From assembly GCA_946811695.1 (NCBI GenBank), contig OX328124.1:54400360-54464359 (forward strand): a stretch of 64,000 bases of DNA, written 5' to 3'. This DNA comes from Gonocerus acuteangulatus. Lineage: Eukaryota > Arthropoda > Insecta > Hemiptera > Coreidae. Of the stretch, positions 11,676-23,643 are shown piece by piece; position 1 is the stretch's first letter; the number at the start of each line of letters is the position of its first letter. The notes beneath the pieces were generated by a model. It searched no databases and was not told the origin of the DNA. It saw only the letters and a program-made list of their open reading frames with translations. Made by a program: the position numbers and the translations under genes.

Positions 11676-12661
11676 CTGTTCGCTCTGTAGCTCCCAGACG
11701 AATGGTCCGATTTTGATGAAATTTGAAAGGTCAAGTTCGTTAACCAGAAAAATCCGCCAACTGAAGATGGCGTTTGGGGCGAAATTCGCGCAAAAAAAAT
11801 CGTAACGCTTACGTTTTTGAGTTCATAAGCTTGTAAGTACTCGTTTTATATGCTTATTGGGCTAGGAAAACGAATGAAACCATTTTCAAGGCGATAGCTT
11901 TAACCGTCTTCGAGAAAATTGGAAAAATAGTTTTGGAATACCGTTTTTGGTTCGGGTACTTAGAATCATGGGATTCAGTTGAAACATTTTCTGCATGTTC
12001 TACTTTCATTGAACTAATATGTTGAAATTTTGGTTAAGTTTGGAGTTAAGGAAGGGTTAGAATAAAATATTTTATTAACAGACATAAAAAGTTTTGGTAA
12101 CTTTGTTTACTTTCCTTAATATCACGAAAAAGGTTGAGAATCTTGGTAAACGGAAGAATACCATTAGAAAGCTTATTAAATGCTCTAAAAAAAAGGTTCT
12201 AAAGAAAGTTTTAATTAGGCGATGTCAATCGGAGAAATAAGTGCTTAAAACTTTAAAGTAATTGATTTCGTTTATTCGAACGGTTCTTTTTGTCTGTTTT
12301 ATTCCTTGTTATTTTTAAATTGCTTATAGTTGGATAATGTATTTGACAATAAAACTGGTTAAGTAAAATAACAAAAACAATTTATTGTTAGAAATATAGA
12401 TTTCCAAGATTCCAAGACCTTGTAACTAGCGGGACCTAGTGTTAGCCGACCCTTCCAGGTAAGATCGTAATCATTTTCTTTCTAGACCTTTCAAGACTTT
12501 ACTACACACAGGAATGGCGTTAGTGACCTTAAGGGTTGACACGCCATAATAATAATTAATTAAGGAACCAAAATAATAACCGCTTCTATTTTAATCTTTC
12601 CAAATTAGACTAGGGATATGAACGGAACCGCGCTAAGATGATGCAGTTCCTGCGAAACGGA
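11477..12661 (-). mobile_element. Rolling-circle family B, copy 1
   Basis: Read on the minus strand, it starts TCCGTTTCGCAGGAACTGC with TTAGCGCGGTTCC just inside, and ends with a GGTTCCTCC.../GGAGGAACC hairpin followed by a short CTAA terminus. Between them lie the (AT)n tract (about 11618-11672), the block 'ccgattttgatgaaattt' and family-specific body sequence. There is no coding capacity. Confidence 0.8.
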
Positions 12662-13580
12662 CTTTTTCATTATACTCTAATTTCTCTTAAACGTATTGTT
12701 AGTAGTGGGTGACCTTTATGTCGTTTGTTTGTTACCTAAGTTTTAATAAGTTGGTGAATCTCTTCTTTTGCGTTTTTCGTCCGTTTAATAATTTTTCTAG
12801 CGAATAAATATATAAAATGAGATAACTTCTTTCTTTATTGGGGCTCATTTAAGCTTATAATCTCGATGTGTATAAAATGTTACAAAACAAAATATTTATA
12901 AATAAGATACTTTATGCACAATATAATGAAAAATGGATGTGTACTATAGGTGTTTGAGCGTATGTTCGGTTGGGAATGGAATGCATTTCATCCAAAATGG
13001 AGTCTCGGAAGTGTTAGAGAGGTATTTGAGTGTTTACCCCTGAAAGAAGAAAGACCTAGCGGCCTGTAAGCTACGTGATCCTGAGCTGCTTTCTAAGGCG
13101 GAGGATCTCCGTCCAGTCCATCCATTACCAGTCCACTAATCCTATTGTCTCCATAGCTCCTAAGCCTATCATTCCTACTGCCTATTGGACCAAATCATAC
13201 CCGATAGGGATTACAATCCGCAATTCTCAGGGGGAATTCATCTCCTCTTTTAGGCCGAAGCAAACTACTACAGATTAAAGAGCTTTGATAACCTTAACAT
13301 TTGTAATGATAATAGAGAGGCCTCGGTTTCCAAAAGTCGTCTAAAAAGGCAATTTTATTTCATATTTTCTTTTAATACATTAAAAGCGGGGATCTTGACG
13401 AAAGTATGCTAGGTGCCTTTAAGCTGCAGTCGAGATAAATCGTAGTACTACGACTCCCGCCTTTAATATGTTAATATATATGTCAAAATGTGTGTCTAAA
13501 ATATGTTTTAAATTTGAATTAATATTGTAAAATGCTAAAAGTTAAATAGGATAATAACAGGCCACACGCCTCCACATTTT
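12662..13580. other. Non-coding stretch, no assigned gene
   Basis: A 67-codon frame (13075-13278) has no recognised domain. A short inverted pair ('attaaaagcgggga' near 13378, 'tcccgcctttaat' near 13456) may be a tiny MITE. Confidence 0.4.
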
Positions 13581-13584
13581 TGTA

Positions 13585-13745
13585 CCTTTTATTTGACAAA
13601 ACGTTTACGAGGTCACAACGTCATCGTCACTGTCCTCAGTGTACTCCAGAGCACAGTCCGAAGAAGGCCCGAGTGAACCACCCTGAGCTATAGGAGGACA
13701 CTGAGGATGAGGTTGTCACCTCGAAAACGTTCTGTCGAATAAAAG
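13585..13745. repeat. Inverted pair of hammerhead-like relics
   Basis: The right arm (13703-13745) reads 'cactgaggatgaggttgtca', then 'cctcgaaaacgttctgtcga', then 'ataaaa'. The left arm (13585-13650) is its diverged reverse complement. The order of CTGA/GATGA, a GAGGT/ACCTC hairpin, GAAAAC and AATAAA follows the hammerhead-like elements elsewhere in the window, but the core is disrupted. Confidence 0.45.
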
Positions 13746-13894
13746 GAATAGCAAATTGGAGTTTTTTTTTACCTGTTTTCATCCTATTTACTATGAAAGT
13801 TGTATGCTAAAAGTTCTTTTAAAACAAAATGAAAATAAGATGGGTGGAACCTTCAAAAATTTTTTCTATTTAATTCTTAAACGACACGCTTCGG

Positions 13895-14045
13895 GCCTTA
13901 TTCCAGTGTAACTGGGATTCTAATAAGAAAATAAAGAGATTAAATATATTTTATTATTAAACTCCCAGTTATACTGGAAATTGACTGACGAATAAGATAC
14001 CTGAAGAAGGAACAATAAAGTGCAAAACATGGCTTTCAAACGTCG
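13895..14045. repeat. Second inverted relic with a CTGAAGA motif
   Basis: 'ccagtgtaactgggattc' (about 13905) and 'actcccagttatactgg' (about 13961) are inverted copies. They are followed by CTGAAGAAGGAAC...GTGCAAAACATGG (13992-14025), a degraded form of the CTGANGA/GAAAC motif. Confidence 0.4.
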
Positions 14046-14527
14046 ATCTCAGATACGTTTGTTCTAAGATGTAATTGGTGCCTGTAATGTATAAAACGCA
14101 AAGATATATTGAATTTGAGCTGATTCCACGCAATGAATAGACAAATTATATATTTTATTTATACCCATTGTGTCCCGTGCTGCTTGGCGACTGAGATTGT
14201 GATTATTTATTAAATTATTTACAGTGGTTCTCGTTTGTAAAACTTTATATATAAAAACTAATGGAAGGCCAAGATTGAAATAGGTCTGTGTGTTTCTTGG
14301 AAGTTTTTATCAATGCTATTAATACGTATGAAATGAGAAATAATTGCCCTCTACCTGATTTTTTGGGGGGGTATTAATGACAAAAGCAGTTAAAAGAACA
14401 AAAGAATATTTTTCAAGAACCCTCGTGTATATAAATTTTCCACATCTTAAGTCTGAAAATGATTTCTTTAATTGAGTTACTCTGTCTCTCAATTTGTCTA
14501 ATGTGAGTTAGTAGAAATAAGAAATCA

Positions 14528-14843
14528 AAATCAGCCCCTTAAAAGGCCTTGAGGTACCATTGGTACAGATACTAAAGAGGTATCTGATTCATGACCATAC
14601 GGCACACTAGGGAGATAGTGCGGTCAATACTATGCTCCGGCCGCCTGATTATCCCCTTTTCAGATACCCATTTATAAATTTATTAATCGCTGGGGTTGCC
14701 TCGGGACGTTGGTGGAGGCTTAACCCAACCCACGAACAAAGACACTAGACGATAAAAATGTTTAGGGCTTACTCGGAAATTGTACTGAGGCCCTCCAGCA
14801 TACTGGTCCAGTGCTCTCTACCACTTAACTAACCTCGTCCCGC
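14528..14843 (-). mobile_element. SINE-1, second copy
   Basis: On the minus strand the head 'gggacgaggttag' and the body segments 'tatgctggagggcc', 'gcggtcaatactatgctccg' (plus-strand reading) and 'gtatctgattcatgaccata' match the copy at 8805-9168. The tail reads 'ggctgattttgattt', so the T-rich end is eroded. Box B is mutated. Confidence 0.75.
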
Positions 14844-14849
14844 TGTATT

Positions 14850-15860
14850 AGATGAAGTCAGGTCTAATAAGTCTGTTGAAGGTTGCCAGGAATATACTGA
14901 TTTCTAATAATTTTTACTTCAATGCTATCGATTATCTAATTGCTTGTAAAGCTACCCAGAGACAAATCGCTTATTACCGTATCATGAATTAGTTGTGTAG
15001 CGGACTAGGAAAAAGCTTTATTTCGGCCCAAATAAAGTAATCAAGGGGTTGAGGCTCAACACCGATCTCCTACATTGGGATTTAGTGATTATATTTGAAA
15101 CAGATGCTCTGGATTTTCGAATTCAAAGGTATTCTATTATTCCTTTTGTTCGTTTATTCATCCCATATTTTATTGTATTAATGAGAAATGAAATATATTA
15201 TTTCGTTTCTGACGCCCATTGTCAAGCTGTGTCTGTCAGTTGTGCTCTATTCAAAATTGCAAAATATCCCATTTCCCAGTAGCCACTATGGATTCGATAT
15301 AGGTTTATAATGAATGTATAAATAAGCTTCCAGAATCCGTTTCGTTTAATTTTGTTTTTCCAAACAGCTATATGTAATTTATGTCGAATTGTAGATTGTA
15401 ATTGAATATTACGTTTTGAATTAGGAACACCTATTGTGCTTTATAATTTACTTTGTGTTTAGTTTCCGATGTAATTATTTAATTGTAAATTAACGTTTTA
15501 TATAATTGGAACGCAACTATTTACAAAATTCGTATATACCTTTTCTGCTGATATTCTATTTTTCAAAAGAGATCACTAGGGCGTACTTAAATTAATTAAT
15601 ATTTGTAATATTTTTCAATTAAACAATCAAACTTTCTAATTGATTGAGAACCATCAATAGAAAATTCGTAGTTGAAGAAAAGGATATACGGTGACAGAGA
15701 GACTCATTCGATCTGTGCATGTTTTTTTTTTTAAATCTGTGACGACAGAACAGCTCAGTCTAGAAAAAAATTATGTATTGGAAATTGATAAAACTAAGAA
15801 TATAATATAATACAAGATAATACTTACTAGTATTAGTATAGTACTAGTATACTAGAAAGT
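14850..15860. other. Non-coding stretch, no gene seen
   Basis: No repeat boundaries or coding region recognised. The 77-codon frame at 15049-15282 has no known motif. Confidence 0.5.
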
Positions 15861-15869
15861 GTGTGCTTA

Positions 15870-16110
15870 TCCCAGGCGCAGCCACTTGCCAAGACGTTTT
15901 CGGAACTTCGTATATTTTCTTAAATATCATGAAAACAGTTGGGATATTAAGTGGGCAGTAGCCATTCCAAAACTTACTAAATTTTCTATCAAATCGATTC
16001 TAAAGAAATTTTCGATGGGACGATTTCAGGTGGAGAAAAATAGCTTAAAATCTCGAAAGTGTTGGCATCTTTGCTTAGAACGGTTCATTACGTTTGTTTT
16101 ACTCTGTATT
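15870..16110 (-). repeat. Decayed internal fragment of family B
   Basis: 'ggaacttcgtatattttctt', 'gaaaacagttggga' and 'aaacttactaaattttctat' match the body of family B copy 4 at 44325-44470 in the same plus-strand reading. The ends are absent. Confidence 0.6.
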
Positions 16111-16304
16111 TTATTGTTTTTATCATTGATAAATTTTTCTAAAATTTACTAGTAAAAAAAGCTTATTAAAATGAGAACGAATTTTTGGTGGTTTGTAATT
16201 GAGCCTTCCGAGCAGAAGTTGAAGAGGCCGAGTGAATAATTTCGGGTACTATAAGTATTGAGCTGTAAAGGGCGACTAAATCTCACTTTTCTTTAAAGGC
16301 CTAA

Positions 16305-18048
16305 GATCCCGGTATAACACGACCTTCATCGAGCAGGTTAATGGATGAAATGTATTTTATACTAAATTAATTGTGTCAATAAAGATATTGCAGATGGGTT
16401 GTCTGAAAAAATCAGTCCAGAATAAGATTAATTACAAATTTAAATTTTATTTATTTTTTTATATTTCATCGTTTGGTTATAGACAAATTCCATACCAATC
16501 GAAAGTATGAAGCCAATAGAGTATGCAAAAGTTAGGTTGTTTATTTTTTTCCCGTCACAACAATTTGGGTTGGGTTCGAGGTGTAAACAGGTACCTCGAA
16601 ACGAGTAACTTGCATCGGTCTAGTTAATAAAATAAAGTTAAGTTAAAATAAAGATTATTTCATTACGAACACGGTGGTATAAGGTTGTCTGCGACAAATC
16701 AGTCCTGAATTCCGGTTGTCGAGCTTTATAAAGTGAAATATTGCCGCGAGTGAATACGTGCGAGGTAATAGCCATACATATACAGGGTGTCCCGCATTGA
16801 GATGTCATAACTTTAGGTGTTTAATCTGCACCTCATTTGTAGTTCAATGACGCAGAAATGAGCGTTCTATCTGAAAATGTAGCAGAGCTACTCAAACTTT
16901 TGACTATTAAAATTACTGTTTTTTTAAAAGAAAAACTGTGTTTTATGGGTTTCTGATCAATGTATCGTAAATAACGACCACATCTTTAGAATCTACATTA
17001 AATTTCCAATAATAAACGCCCATTGTTGAAATATTACCGTGTAAAATAAGAGCTACATTAAAATCCATATAGATGAGAATGTTTAATATTGGTGTCTTAA
17101 TAAATTATTCAATATTTTCTGTATCTGCTATTTATAGATTTACCCCGCCTCAAAAATTGCATTACTTAATAAGCTTCAAAATGGTACCATGTAGTTTTAG
17201 AAACAAAGCTATTGGAACCTATTTATTTCTGATTTCTAAGTCAAAACCATTAAATGTGCTTTAGCGTGAAGGAGCCATTCTGAACGAATTCTTTAATTTC
17301 ACACGATGTTGGTGATGTCCTATCCTTCCCACACTACATGACGTGTATAAAACAAGCCCATCTACCAAACATTAACTCACTCTCTTTTCAAATGGTTGGT
17401 TGCCCAGCTCATAATGGACGAGTAGTGACGGAATGGCTGAATAGTGAATTCCCTAACCGTTGAATCGGCCCTAACAGTTCGTTGGCCTCCTAGATCCTCT
17501 GATTTTACACCTCTAGATTTACATGTATGGAGAACATTGAAGAGCAGAGTGTACTCTGAGGCCTGACGACGAATGAGGAACTCATCAATAGGATCCAGGA
17601 GACGTTGTGCTCATGAGAACTGAAGTCACGATTTCCTCGCTGGGACCGCTATGTCGCAAGTATTCACTCGCAGCAATATTTCACTTTTTAAAGCTCGACG
17701 ACCGGAATTCTGGACTGATTTTTCGCAGACACCCCTATCCTACTGTGATCGTAATGAAATAATCTTTGTTTTAACTTAACTTTATTTCATCAACCAGAGT
17801 TGTGACGGAAAGACAACCTAACGTTTGCATATTCTAGAGGCTTCAAACTTTCAATTGGTATAGAATTTGTCTATTAACCAAACCGATGAAATTTAAAAAA
17901 AAACAAAAAAAAAATTGTAATTAATCATATTCTGAACTGATTTTTTTTAGACAACCCATTTTCAATATCTTTATTGACATAATTAATTTAGTATAAAATA
18001 CATTTCCTCCATTAACCAGCTCGATGAAGGTCGTGGTATACCGGGATC
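16305..18048. mobile_element. Fold-back mariner-derived element
   Basis: The outer arms 16305-16768 and 17649-18048 are reverse complements over about 400 bp. The left arm has an extra segment of about 55 bp near 16562-16620. The spacer holds a mariner-like 5' end (TACAGGGTGTCCC near 16790) and a decayed transposase 3' part (17391 onward). The right arm begins inside the codons for the transposase C-terminus, so the left arm is an inverted copy of the element's 3' end and not an ordinary terminal repeat. Confidence 0.65.
17310..17692 (+). pseudogene. Mariner-like transposase 3' fragment
   Basis: Translation gives the hallmark order QMVGCPAHNGRVV, WLNSEFPNR, WPPRSSDFTPLDLHVW, LKSRVY and a C-terminal RWDRYVASIHSQQYF before a stop. 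In this superfamily such segments contain the second and third catalytic acidic positions. Here the second position (normally Asp-Gly) has become Val-Gly, and there are several internal stops, so the gene is dead. The N-terminal DNA-binding part is not recognisable between 16790 and 17310. Confidence 0.75.
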
Positions 18049-18059
18049 ATAGACCATAA

Positions 18060-19340
18060 TATTTTATAGGAGTAGGTGTTAACGATTTTACACAGTATTA
18101 AGTACACTTATTCCACGCGCTAATATGGCGTAGTTCCTGAGGTTTTTTTTTTCCTCTGTGTGTTCCTTTACGGAAGTTGTCACATAATTTATAATGCGAA
18201 CGGCACACATCCAAATATGATAATGAATTCATAACAATAAGTATAATTAAGAAATTAAACGGAATCTTATATAAATAATAAACAAAAATTGAGAATGTTC
18301 ACTTTTCATTCCAAATGATCTCTTTCTCAGTCTGGTTTCTAAATTAACTGTCTACTTTCTAAAAACACTTTGCTTTAAAATTCGTCTTAAAGCAGTAATT
18401 TGTCTTAATTTGGGAAAGCCAAAAGGAGGGTTGGACGAGTGGGGGAAAGAGATGAACTGAAACTGCTTACATTAAAAATTATGACGAGTACATTCGAGTC
18501 AGGCGAGCTTCATTACTTAGCAGTCTTTGATGTTCCACTAACTAAAGGAGTGGGGGGAAAGAGAGGAGAGTTCTCTAAAGTGGTCTCTTTCAATTTGATG
18601 TGGAGGGGGGTCTCCCCTCCTTCACAGTCCAAGTAGCTAATTAGAGAAAAAAAAGATGCACTTCACTTGGACCGAGAAACTTTACTCTTAAGTTCTTTCA
18701 TCACTCACTCCGAGTCACTAAGTCGACCGACAGTTGCTTACCCTATGTTCTTCTACTTTCTGGGGGATATTAAAGTTGGAATGGACTCAAAGGGCTCATA
18801 CAGTAACTGGAGAATAGCAAGGCCCTCTTTTGATGTTTAGTTAGGTTCACTGCATCGCTACGTTTTCATGGCTAGGAAACCACTTTGATTTTGATAGTTT
18901 ACGGGATTGCCATGCATAGAGTTTACTTTCTTCTTAATTTCAAATATAAGAATGATGACGTTAAGAAAAACAAAACAAAAAAAAACAAAACAAATATTTA
19001 ACATTCGTAACATGTAGCTAAGAATATTTATTTATACTTATGGTACCTGGCGATTTGATTTACTTCAAGGGATTTACACCCGAAATTAAATAATTTTTAT
19101 ATACATGTGCATAAATAAGTGTATACATACATATATAGCTTACTTAATAAATTTGACAATTCTCACTGAACCTGCAGGAGAACGTTCTCTTGTCTAGTCC
19201 GCTCTTGTTGGTCAGGTAATACTATCACATGGCCCGAACACAGCATATTTTCAGACAATTTCATCTGTTTTTGTCTATTTCCTGGCAACTTGCCGTCAGG
19301 AGCTGGAGAAAGATCACTCTCTTCCTAGTTCAAGGCTATG
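18060..19340. other. Non-coding stretch, no gene seen
   Basis: No recognised repeat or coding region. The 65-codon frame at 18439-18636 has no known motif. Confidence 0.5.
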
Positions 19341-19391
19341 TTTGATTGTGTAGGTACTTCTTTAAATGTATTTAAAGAAGTACACAATCAA
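19341..19391. repeat. Long near-perfect hairpin
   Basis: 'ttgattgtg' plus 'tacttctttaaat' on the left is complementary to 'atttaaagaagta' plus 'cacaatcaa' on the right, broken only by a 4-nt insertion in the left arm. It lies just before the (AT)n tract that precedes the LINE. Confidence 0.75.
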
Positions 19392-19434
19392 CCATACTAG
19401 CATTATGATCATATATATATATATATATATATAG

Positions 19435-22209
19435 AATTTCTCTATAGCAAGAAAGTCCAAAGACAGACATAAAACAAACAGAGGCGGAAAGGTTCTTGAA
19501 TTTCTGTCAGATTTCAATCTGTTTATTCTAAATGGGAGATCTCCATCAGACAGAAATGGGGAACTAACATTTATTGGAAGCATGGGAGTATCAGTAAATG
19601 ATATCAGTGCTATCAGTGGTGATTGTATTGATATTATTCAAGATTTTAAAGTAGATGCATTACCTTTTTCAGATCACCAACCCATATTGACTATCCTAAA
19701 GGACAAGGAGCCTCTCTATCATAGACCAAACATACTATTACCCAAGCTTAAGTGGACAACAAATGATGAAGCACAATTTAAAAATATAGTTGAAGGTATT
19801 TTGTCTGTGGGAGAAATATTTGCAGATGAAGAACACATAAACAATGAAGAGGCAATAACAGCTGTAACTGAACTGATTCGTAGGTCTGCCGCTAGAGCCC
19901 AGCACCGCTGTGATAAGGCTATCACTCATAATAGAGCAACAGCTCCCTGGTTTGACAGATTGTGTCAAAGATTACGGAAGAAATCGTTTAAGCTTCTGGA
20001 TTTATACAGACAATGCAATGAAGAATTCCTGAGGACGATCTACATAGCAGCAAATAAACATTATAAAGAGATATGCAAAGCTAAGAAGAAACATTACTTC
20101 CAACAGCTGGCTGACCAATTCAAAAGTATTAAAGAAGGAAAGGACTTTTGGAACTTGGCAAGAAAACTGCGAAACAAAAGTATTGTTCCGGATAATAACA
20201 TAAAAGACGTAGATTGGATTTTTCATTTCAAAACTATGCTAAATCCACAGGATCCTTGTGACTCTATATCTTATGCCCTGCCTCTTGTAAACATCGATTC
20301 ACTGGATCGATCCATCGAACTTCAGGAACTTGAACAAGTTCTTCATAAGGCAAAGATTAATAAAGCACCTGGAGAGGATCGAATACCCTATGAATTTTAT
20401 AAGTACGGCCCCCAGAAGCTCCATGAGGTACTAGTGCGCATATTTAGTCAGATATATGAGAATGGTGACGTACCACAGAGCTTCTCAAAGGCGATAATAT
20501 TTCCGTTACATAAAAAAGGTGATATAAATCTGGCTGAAAACTACAGGGGTCTCTCGTTTATTAATACGGTAGCCAAGCTATTTTCAGGGATATTGTTACG
20601 AAGGTTAGAGGATTGGTGTTCGGAAAATAACATCCTCAGTGAATTTCAAGCAGGCTTTAGGAAGGAATATTCGACAATAGATAATATTTTCAGTCTCAAC
20701 ACAATTGTAAAACTAAAGCTGGCCCGGAAAAGAAAGAAGGTCTACTGTTTCTTCGTCGATCTGAAGGCAGCTTTTGACTCTCTACATAGACCTTCACTAT
20801 TCTATAAGCTCCACACCTTAGGGATTTCTACCAAGTTCATCCGCATCCTGGAAGCTATGTACCAAGCAACAGAGTCTGCAGTTTGGCATGAAGGAGAGGT
20901 AACGGAATACTTCAGTACTGAAGCTGGATTGAGGCAAGGCTGTTTACTCAGCCCACTCTTATTCTCGTTATTTATTAATGATCTGCCAGCAAGTATCGGA
21001 GGAGGAGTGAATATAATCGGGACCAGGATTCCATGCCTCATGTATGCAGATGACATAGTCTTGATGAGCGAAGACAGAGCATCTCTTCAGTTAATGATAC
21101 GGAATCTGGAAGAGTACTGTCTGACCTGGAAGTTGAAGATCAATCTAAGGAAATCAGAGGTGATGGTCTTCAGAAATGGCGGAAAGGCAGCAAGAAGCGA
21201 TGCTTGGAGATTAGGAGCGGATGCTATTGAAGTTGCTAAGGAATATAAATACCTAGGAATCACCTTCACTCCAATGCTATCTCTAAGCAAGCACTTCCAA
21301 GAGAAGAGTCGCATAGCCAAGTATGCAATTAACTCTATTTGGAATCGTTTCTTATATAAAAGAGAAATCCCAATATCGGCCAAATTTCAGATATTCGATG
21401 CAGCTATCGAGGCAATCCTTTGCTACGGAGCGCAGGTGTGGGGTTGGAAAGAATATGATCAAATCGAGCGAGTGCATAGATGCTTTATGAAACGACTGTT
21501 AGGCCTTCCATCTTACACTCCTAACTATGTCCTCTACTTGGAGACTCGCAGGTCTACTCTATATTTAAAAGCTCTAAAAATGCATCTACTCTACATAAAT
21601 AAAGTACTAAGTATGCCTAATCGCCGCCTGCCGAAAAAGCTTGTTCAAGAAGCAGTTCGTACAGAACGGGCCATCTATAGGGATTTGGAGGGAATCTTCC
21701 TTAAGACCGGGGAGAGGATTGAAGCCTTTTTTCATGGATCCATGGAAATGAGATCAGCTGCAATCAACAGGATCCTGACTAAATTAGCAACCCTGGAGGA
21801 AGAGAAGAGGAAGGAAAACCTGCTTGCTACACAGTCCCACCTCCTGTACAAAGAGCTGGACTTCCAAGATAGCGGTACTTCGTACATAGCAGATGGTAGA
21901 AATCTTTATGGAATAAGGCTGATAATAAGGGCAAGATCAGAGATGTTCCACCTTAATAAGAAGCCTTGGCGAGAAGGAGAGAGATCCCGCTGCTCTATGT
22001 GCAAGTTGAAAGAAGACGAAGATACTTTCCATTTTCTGGCAGTGTGTCCCGTTCTGAAGGAGTTCAGACTGAGGTATTATGGCAAAACATCTTTTTCTAA
22101 GGAAAACTTACGGAAGGAGCTAAATGGGAGAAACTGGGACGTCCTTTGCAAGTATCTCGACGCCATTTATAAATATCGGCAATTTTTGGTCCTGCAATTT
22201 AATTATTAG
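19435..22209 (+). CDS. LINE polyprotein, 5'-truncated (EN C-terminus + RT)
   Basis: A non-LTR retrotransposon ORF2-type protein for target-primed reverse transcription. The frame opens at 19435, right after an (AT)n tract, inside the endonuclease domain (LNGRSPSDRNGELTF, then SDHQPI). The first Met is at 19582 and gives 875 residues, but the true start is lost. RT motifs, counted from that Met: KAPGEDRIP (~260), FFVDLKAAFD (~390), GLRQGCLLSPLLF (~452), YADDIVLMSE (~488). A C-terminal CX2CX9HX4C zinc knuckle lies at ~803. No RNase H follows. The frame has no internal stop, so the insertion is fairly recent. Its clade is not settled; Jockey/CR1-like is a guess. It cannot move alone because most of the endonuclease is missing. 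Confidence 0.9.
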   Translation, partial: NFSIARKSKDRHKTNRGGKVLEFLSDFNLFILNGRSPSDRNGELTFIGSMGVSVNDISAISGDCIDIIQDFKVDALPFSDHQPILTILKDKEPLYHRPNILLPKLKWTTNDEAQFKNIVEGILSVGEIFADEEHINNEEAITAVTELIRRSAARAQHRCDKAITHNRATAPWFDRLCQRLRKKSFKLLDLYRQCNEEFLRTIYIAANKHYKEICKAKKKHYFQQLADQFKSIKEGKDFWNLARKLRNKSIVPDNNIKDVDWIFHFKTMLNPQDPCDSISYALPLVNIDSLDRSIELQELEQVLHKAKINKAPGEDRIPYEFYKYGPQKLHEVLVRIFSQIYENGDVPQSFSKAIIFPLHKKGDINLAENYRGLSFINTVAKLFSGILLRRLEDWCSENNILSEFQAGFRKEYSTIDNIFSLNTIVKLKLARKRKKVYCFFVDLKAAFDSLHRPSLFYKLHTLGISTKFIRILEAMYQATESAVWHEGEVTEYFSTEAGLRQGCLLSPLLFSLFINDLPASIGGGVNIIGTRIPCLMYADDIVLMSEDRASLQLMIRNLEEYCLTWKLKINLRKSEVMVFRNGGKAARSDAWRLGADAIEVAKEYKYLGITFTPMLSLSKHFQEKSRIAKYAINSIWNRFLYKREIPISAKFQIFDAAIEAILCYGAQVWGWKEYDQIERVHRCFMKRLLGLPSYTPNYVLYLETRRSTLYLKALKMHLLYINKVLSMPNRRLPKKLVQEAVRTERAIYRDLEGIFLKTGERIEAFFHGSMEMRSAAINRILTKLATLEEEKRKENLLATQSHLLYKELDFQDSGTSYIADGRNLYGIRLIIRARSEMFHLNKKPWREGERSRCSMCKLKEDEDTFHFLAVCPVLKEFRLRYYGKTSFSKENLRKELNGRNWDVLCKYLDAIYKYRQFLVLQFNY

Positions 22210-22510
22210 TGGATTTGTGTTTTGATTTATTGATATTGTTGAATATATGTATGTATATATATATTTTTTTTATTATTATTATTATTATTATTCAGAGTTT
22301 GATATATTTATTATTTTGTCTCTTATATATTTATTTATGCTTTTCATCCAATCTGGGTACGCAGAATGCCACTCCAGCTAACGGGCCTTGCCCAAGCTTT
22401 TCTTTTGTAAATATGCATTAATTATTGTTAAAATATTGTACATATTTTAAGAGAAATATATTTACTTATTCATTCATTCATTCATTCATTCATATATATA
22501 TATATATATA
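22210..22510 (+). repeat. LINE 3' UTR with simple-repeat tail
   Basis: After the stop codon come a (ATT)n run (22269-22293), a short UTR and an (ATTC)n run (22468-22492) that probably is the LINE tail. (AT)n then follows, matching the (AT)n tract before the LINE. This suggests insertion into an AT microsatellite. Confidence 0.7.
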
Positions 22511-22734
22511 TCTGTGACCATAATGGTCGTATGACATCAGAGCTCGGCTCGCACAGTTTCCGGTAGCTAGAGCTGAAAATAAATTTCCTCTAGAGCAGCC
22601 TTTACCTACTGCCGAATTTAGTTCCCAGAGAAGGCGATCCCGGGGGTCGTGGTCTAATGTCAGTGTAAGTGCATACTGGATCTGCGCTCATTCCCTAGCT
22701 ACATCTATGTTGTTTATTGTTGAGCTTTTGCATG

Positions 22735-22804
22735 TCGGTCATTAGCGCCGGATTTTCTATACCCTTACTAGTTGGCATTCAAGGAGCAGCAGAGAAGTTT
22801 TTCA
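22735..22804 (-). repeat. SINE-2, part left of the BEL insertion
   Basis: 'cattagcgccgga' marks the SINE-2 tail. The text 'agtttttcaacggg' continues across the BEL element as 'acgggtcctgaaacg' at 28982, rebuilding the tail series seen at 6567 and 32050. The other half is at 28982-29095. Confidence 0.65.
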
Positions 22805-22809
22805 ACGGG

Positions 22810-23614
22810 TGTGATTCGTGGCATGGCGAAAGATGGAAAGATTTCAAGAAGCAAGGAAAAAGAAAAATGGGCCTATCAAAACCGACCAACCATGAAAAAA
22901 TACCAAAATGAAAATTAAATAATATAGCAGAATGCTGAGGACAAGTACAAATTTGAAATACAAATCCTTAAAGTTTTGATATTTAAAGAACGGAATATCA
23001 AAAATATATGTTGCTCAACAAATAAACAAGGCACTGCGATCCGGCCCGGAGGACCACAATGTTGTAGCGGGTAGTGGTTCAAAGTGAGCCGTTCCTATCC
23101 CTACTACCATCCCCTAAATGGTTCGAGAGAACAGGGGTTAAAAGAAAATTAAAAACACCGGTTGCAATGACTTGTATATGATTTATTGAGATTATCCCAA
23201 ATGGGGTATTGTTATGTTTTCAAACCAAGAAGCATAATAGACATATATAATGTTATTGCAGCTATGAATGTAGACTCACCTCTCTTGAATATTTATGAAA
23301 GTCCTCTGAGAACTACATTCAAAGTTGGTGTAGAAATCACCTTCAGCTGAGATGAATCACACTGGTAGTCGGGGTTACGATGACTTGGTGATGACTATGA
23401 AGGCTCTCAGATGCGCCAATGTAATTTTTATGTGGCGAAAAGAGTAATAAATGCAGGAGCATTTTAAACATGTGGCCTGGCCATATTGTCCTGTTAAGCT
23501 CACTACTGATGCGGGGCCGAGGGTAGCCGAGCCAAGCCGAGCAGAACTTAGACGAAATACAGAGGCAAACTAATAATATTTGAACTTACACTATGAATGT
23601 ATGTTGCCTCAACA
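22810..23614 (-). repeat. BEL 3' LTR
   Basis: 805 bp. On the minus strand it begins TGTTGAGGCAACAT and ends CACGAATCACA. It differs from the other LTR by about ten substitutions and a 9-bp indel over roughly 790 bp by eye. Confidence 0.9.
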
Positions 23615-23643
23615 TTCCGCCCACCAAATTTTTTGTTAAAAAT

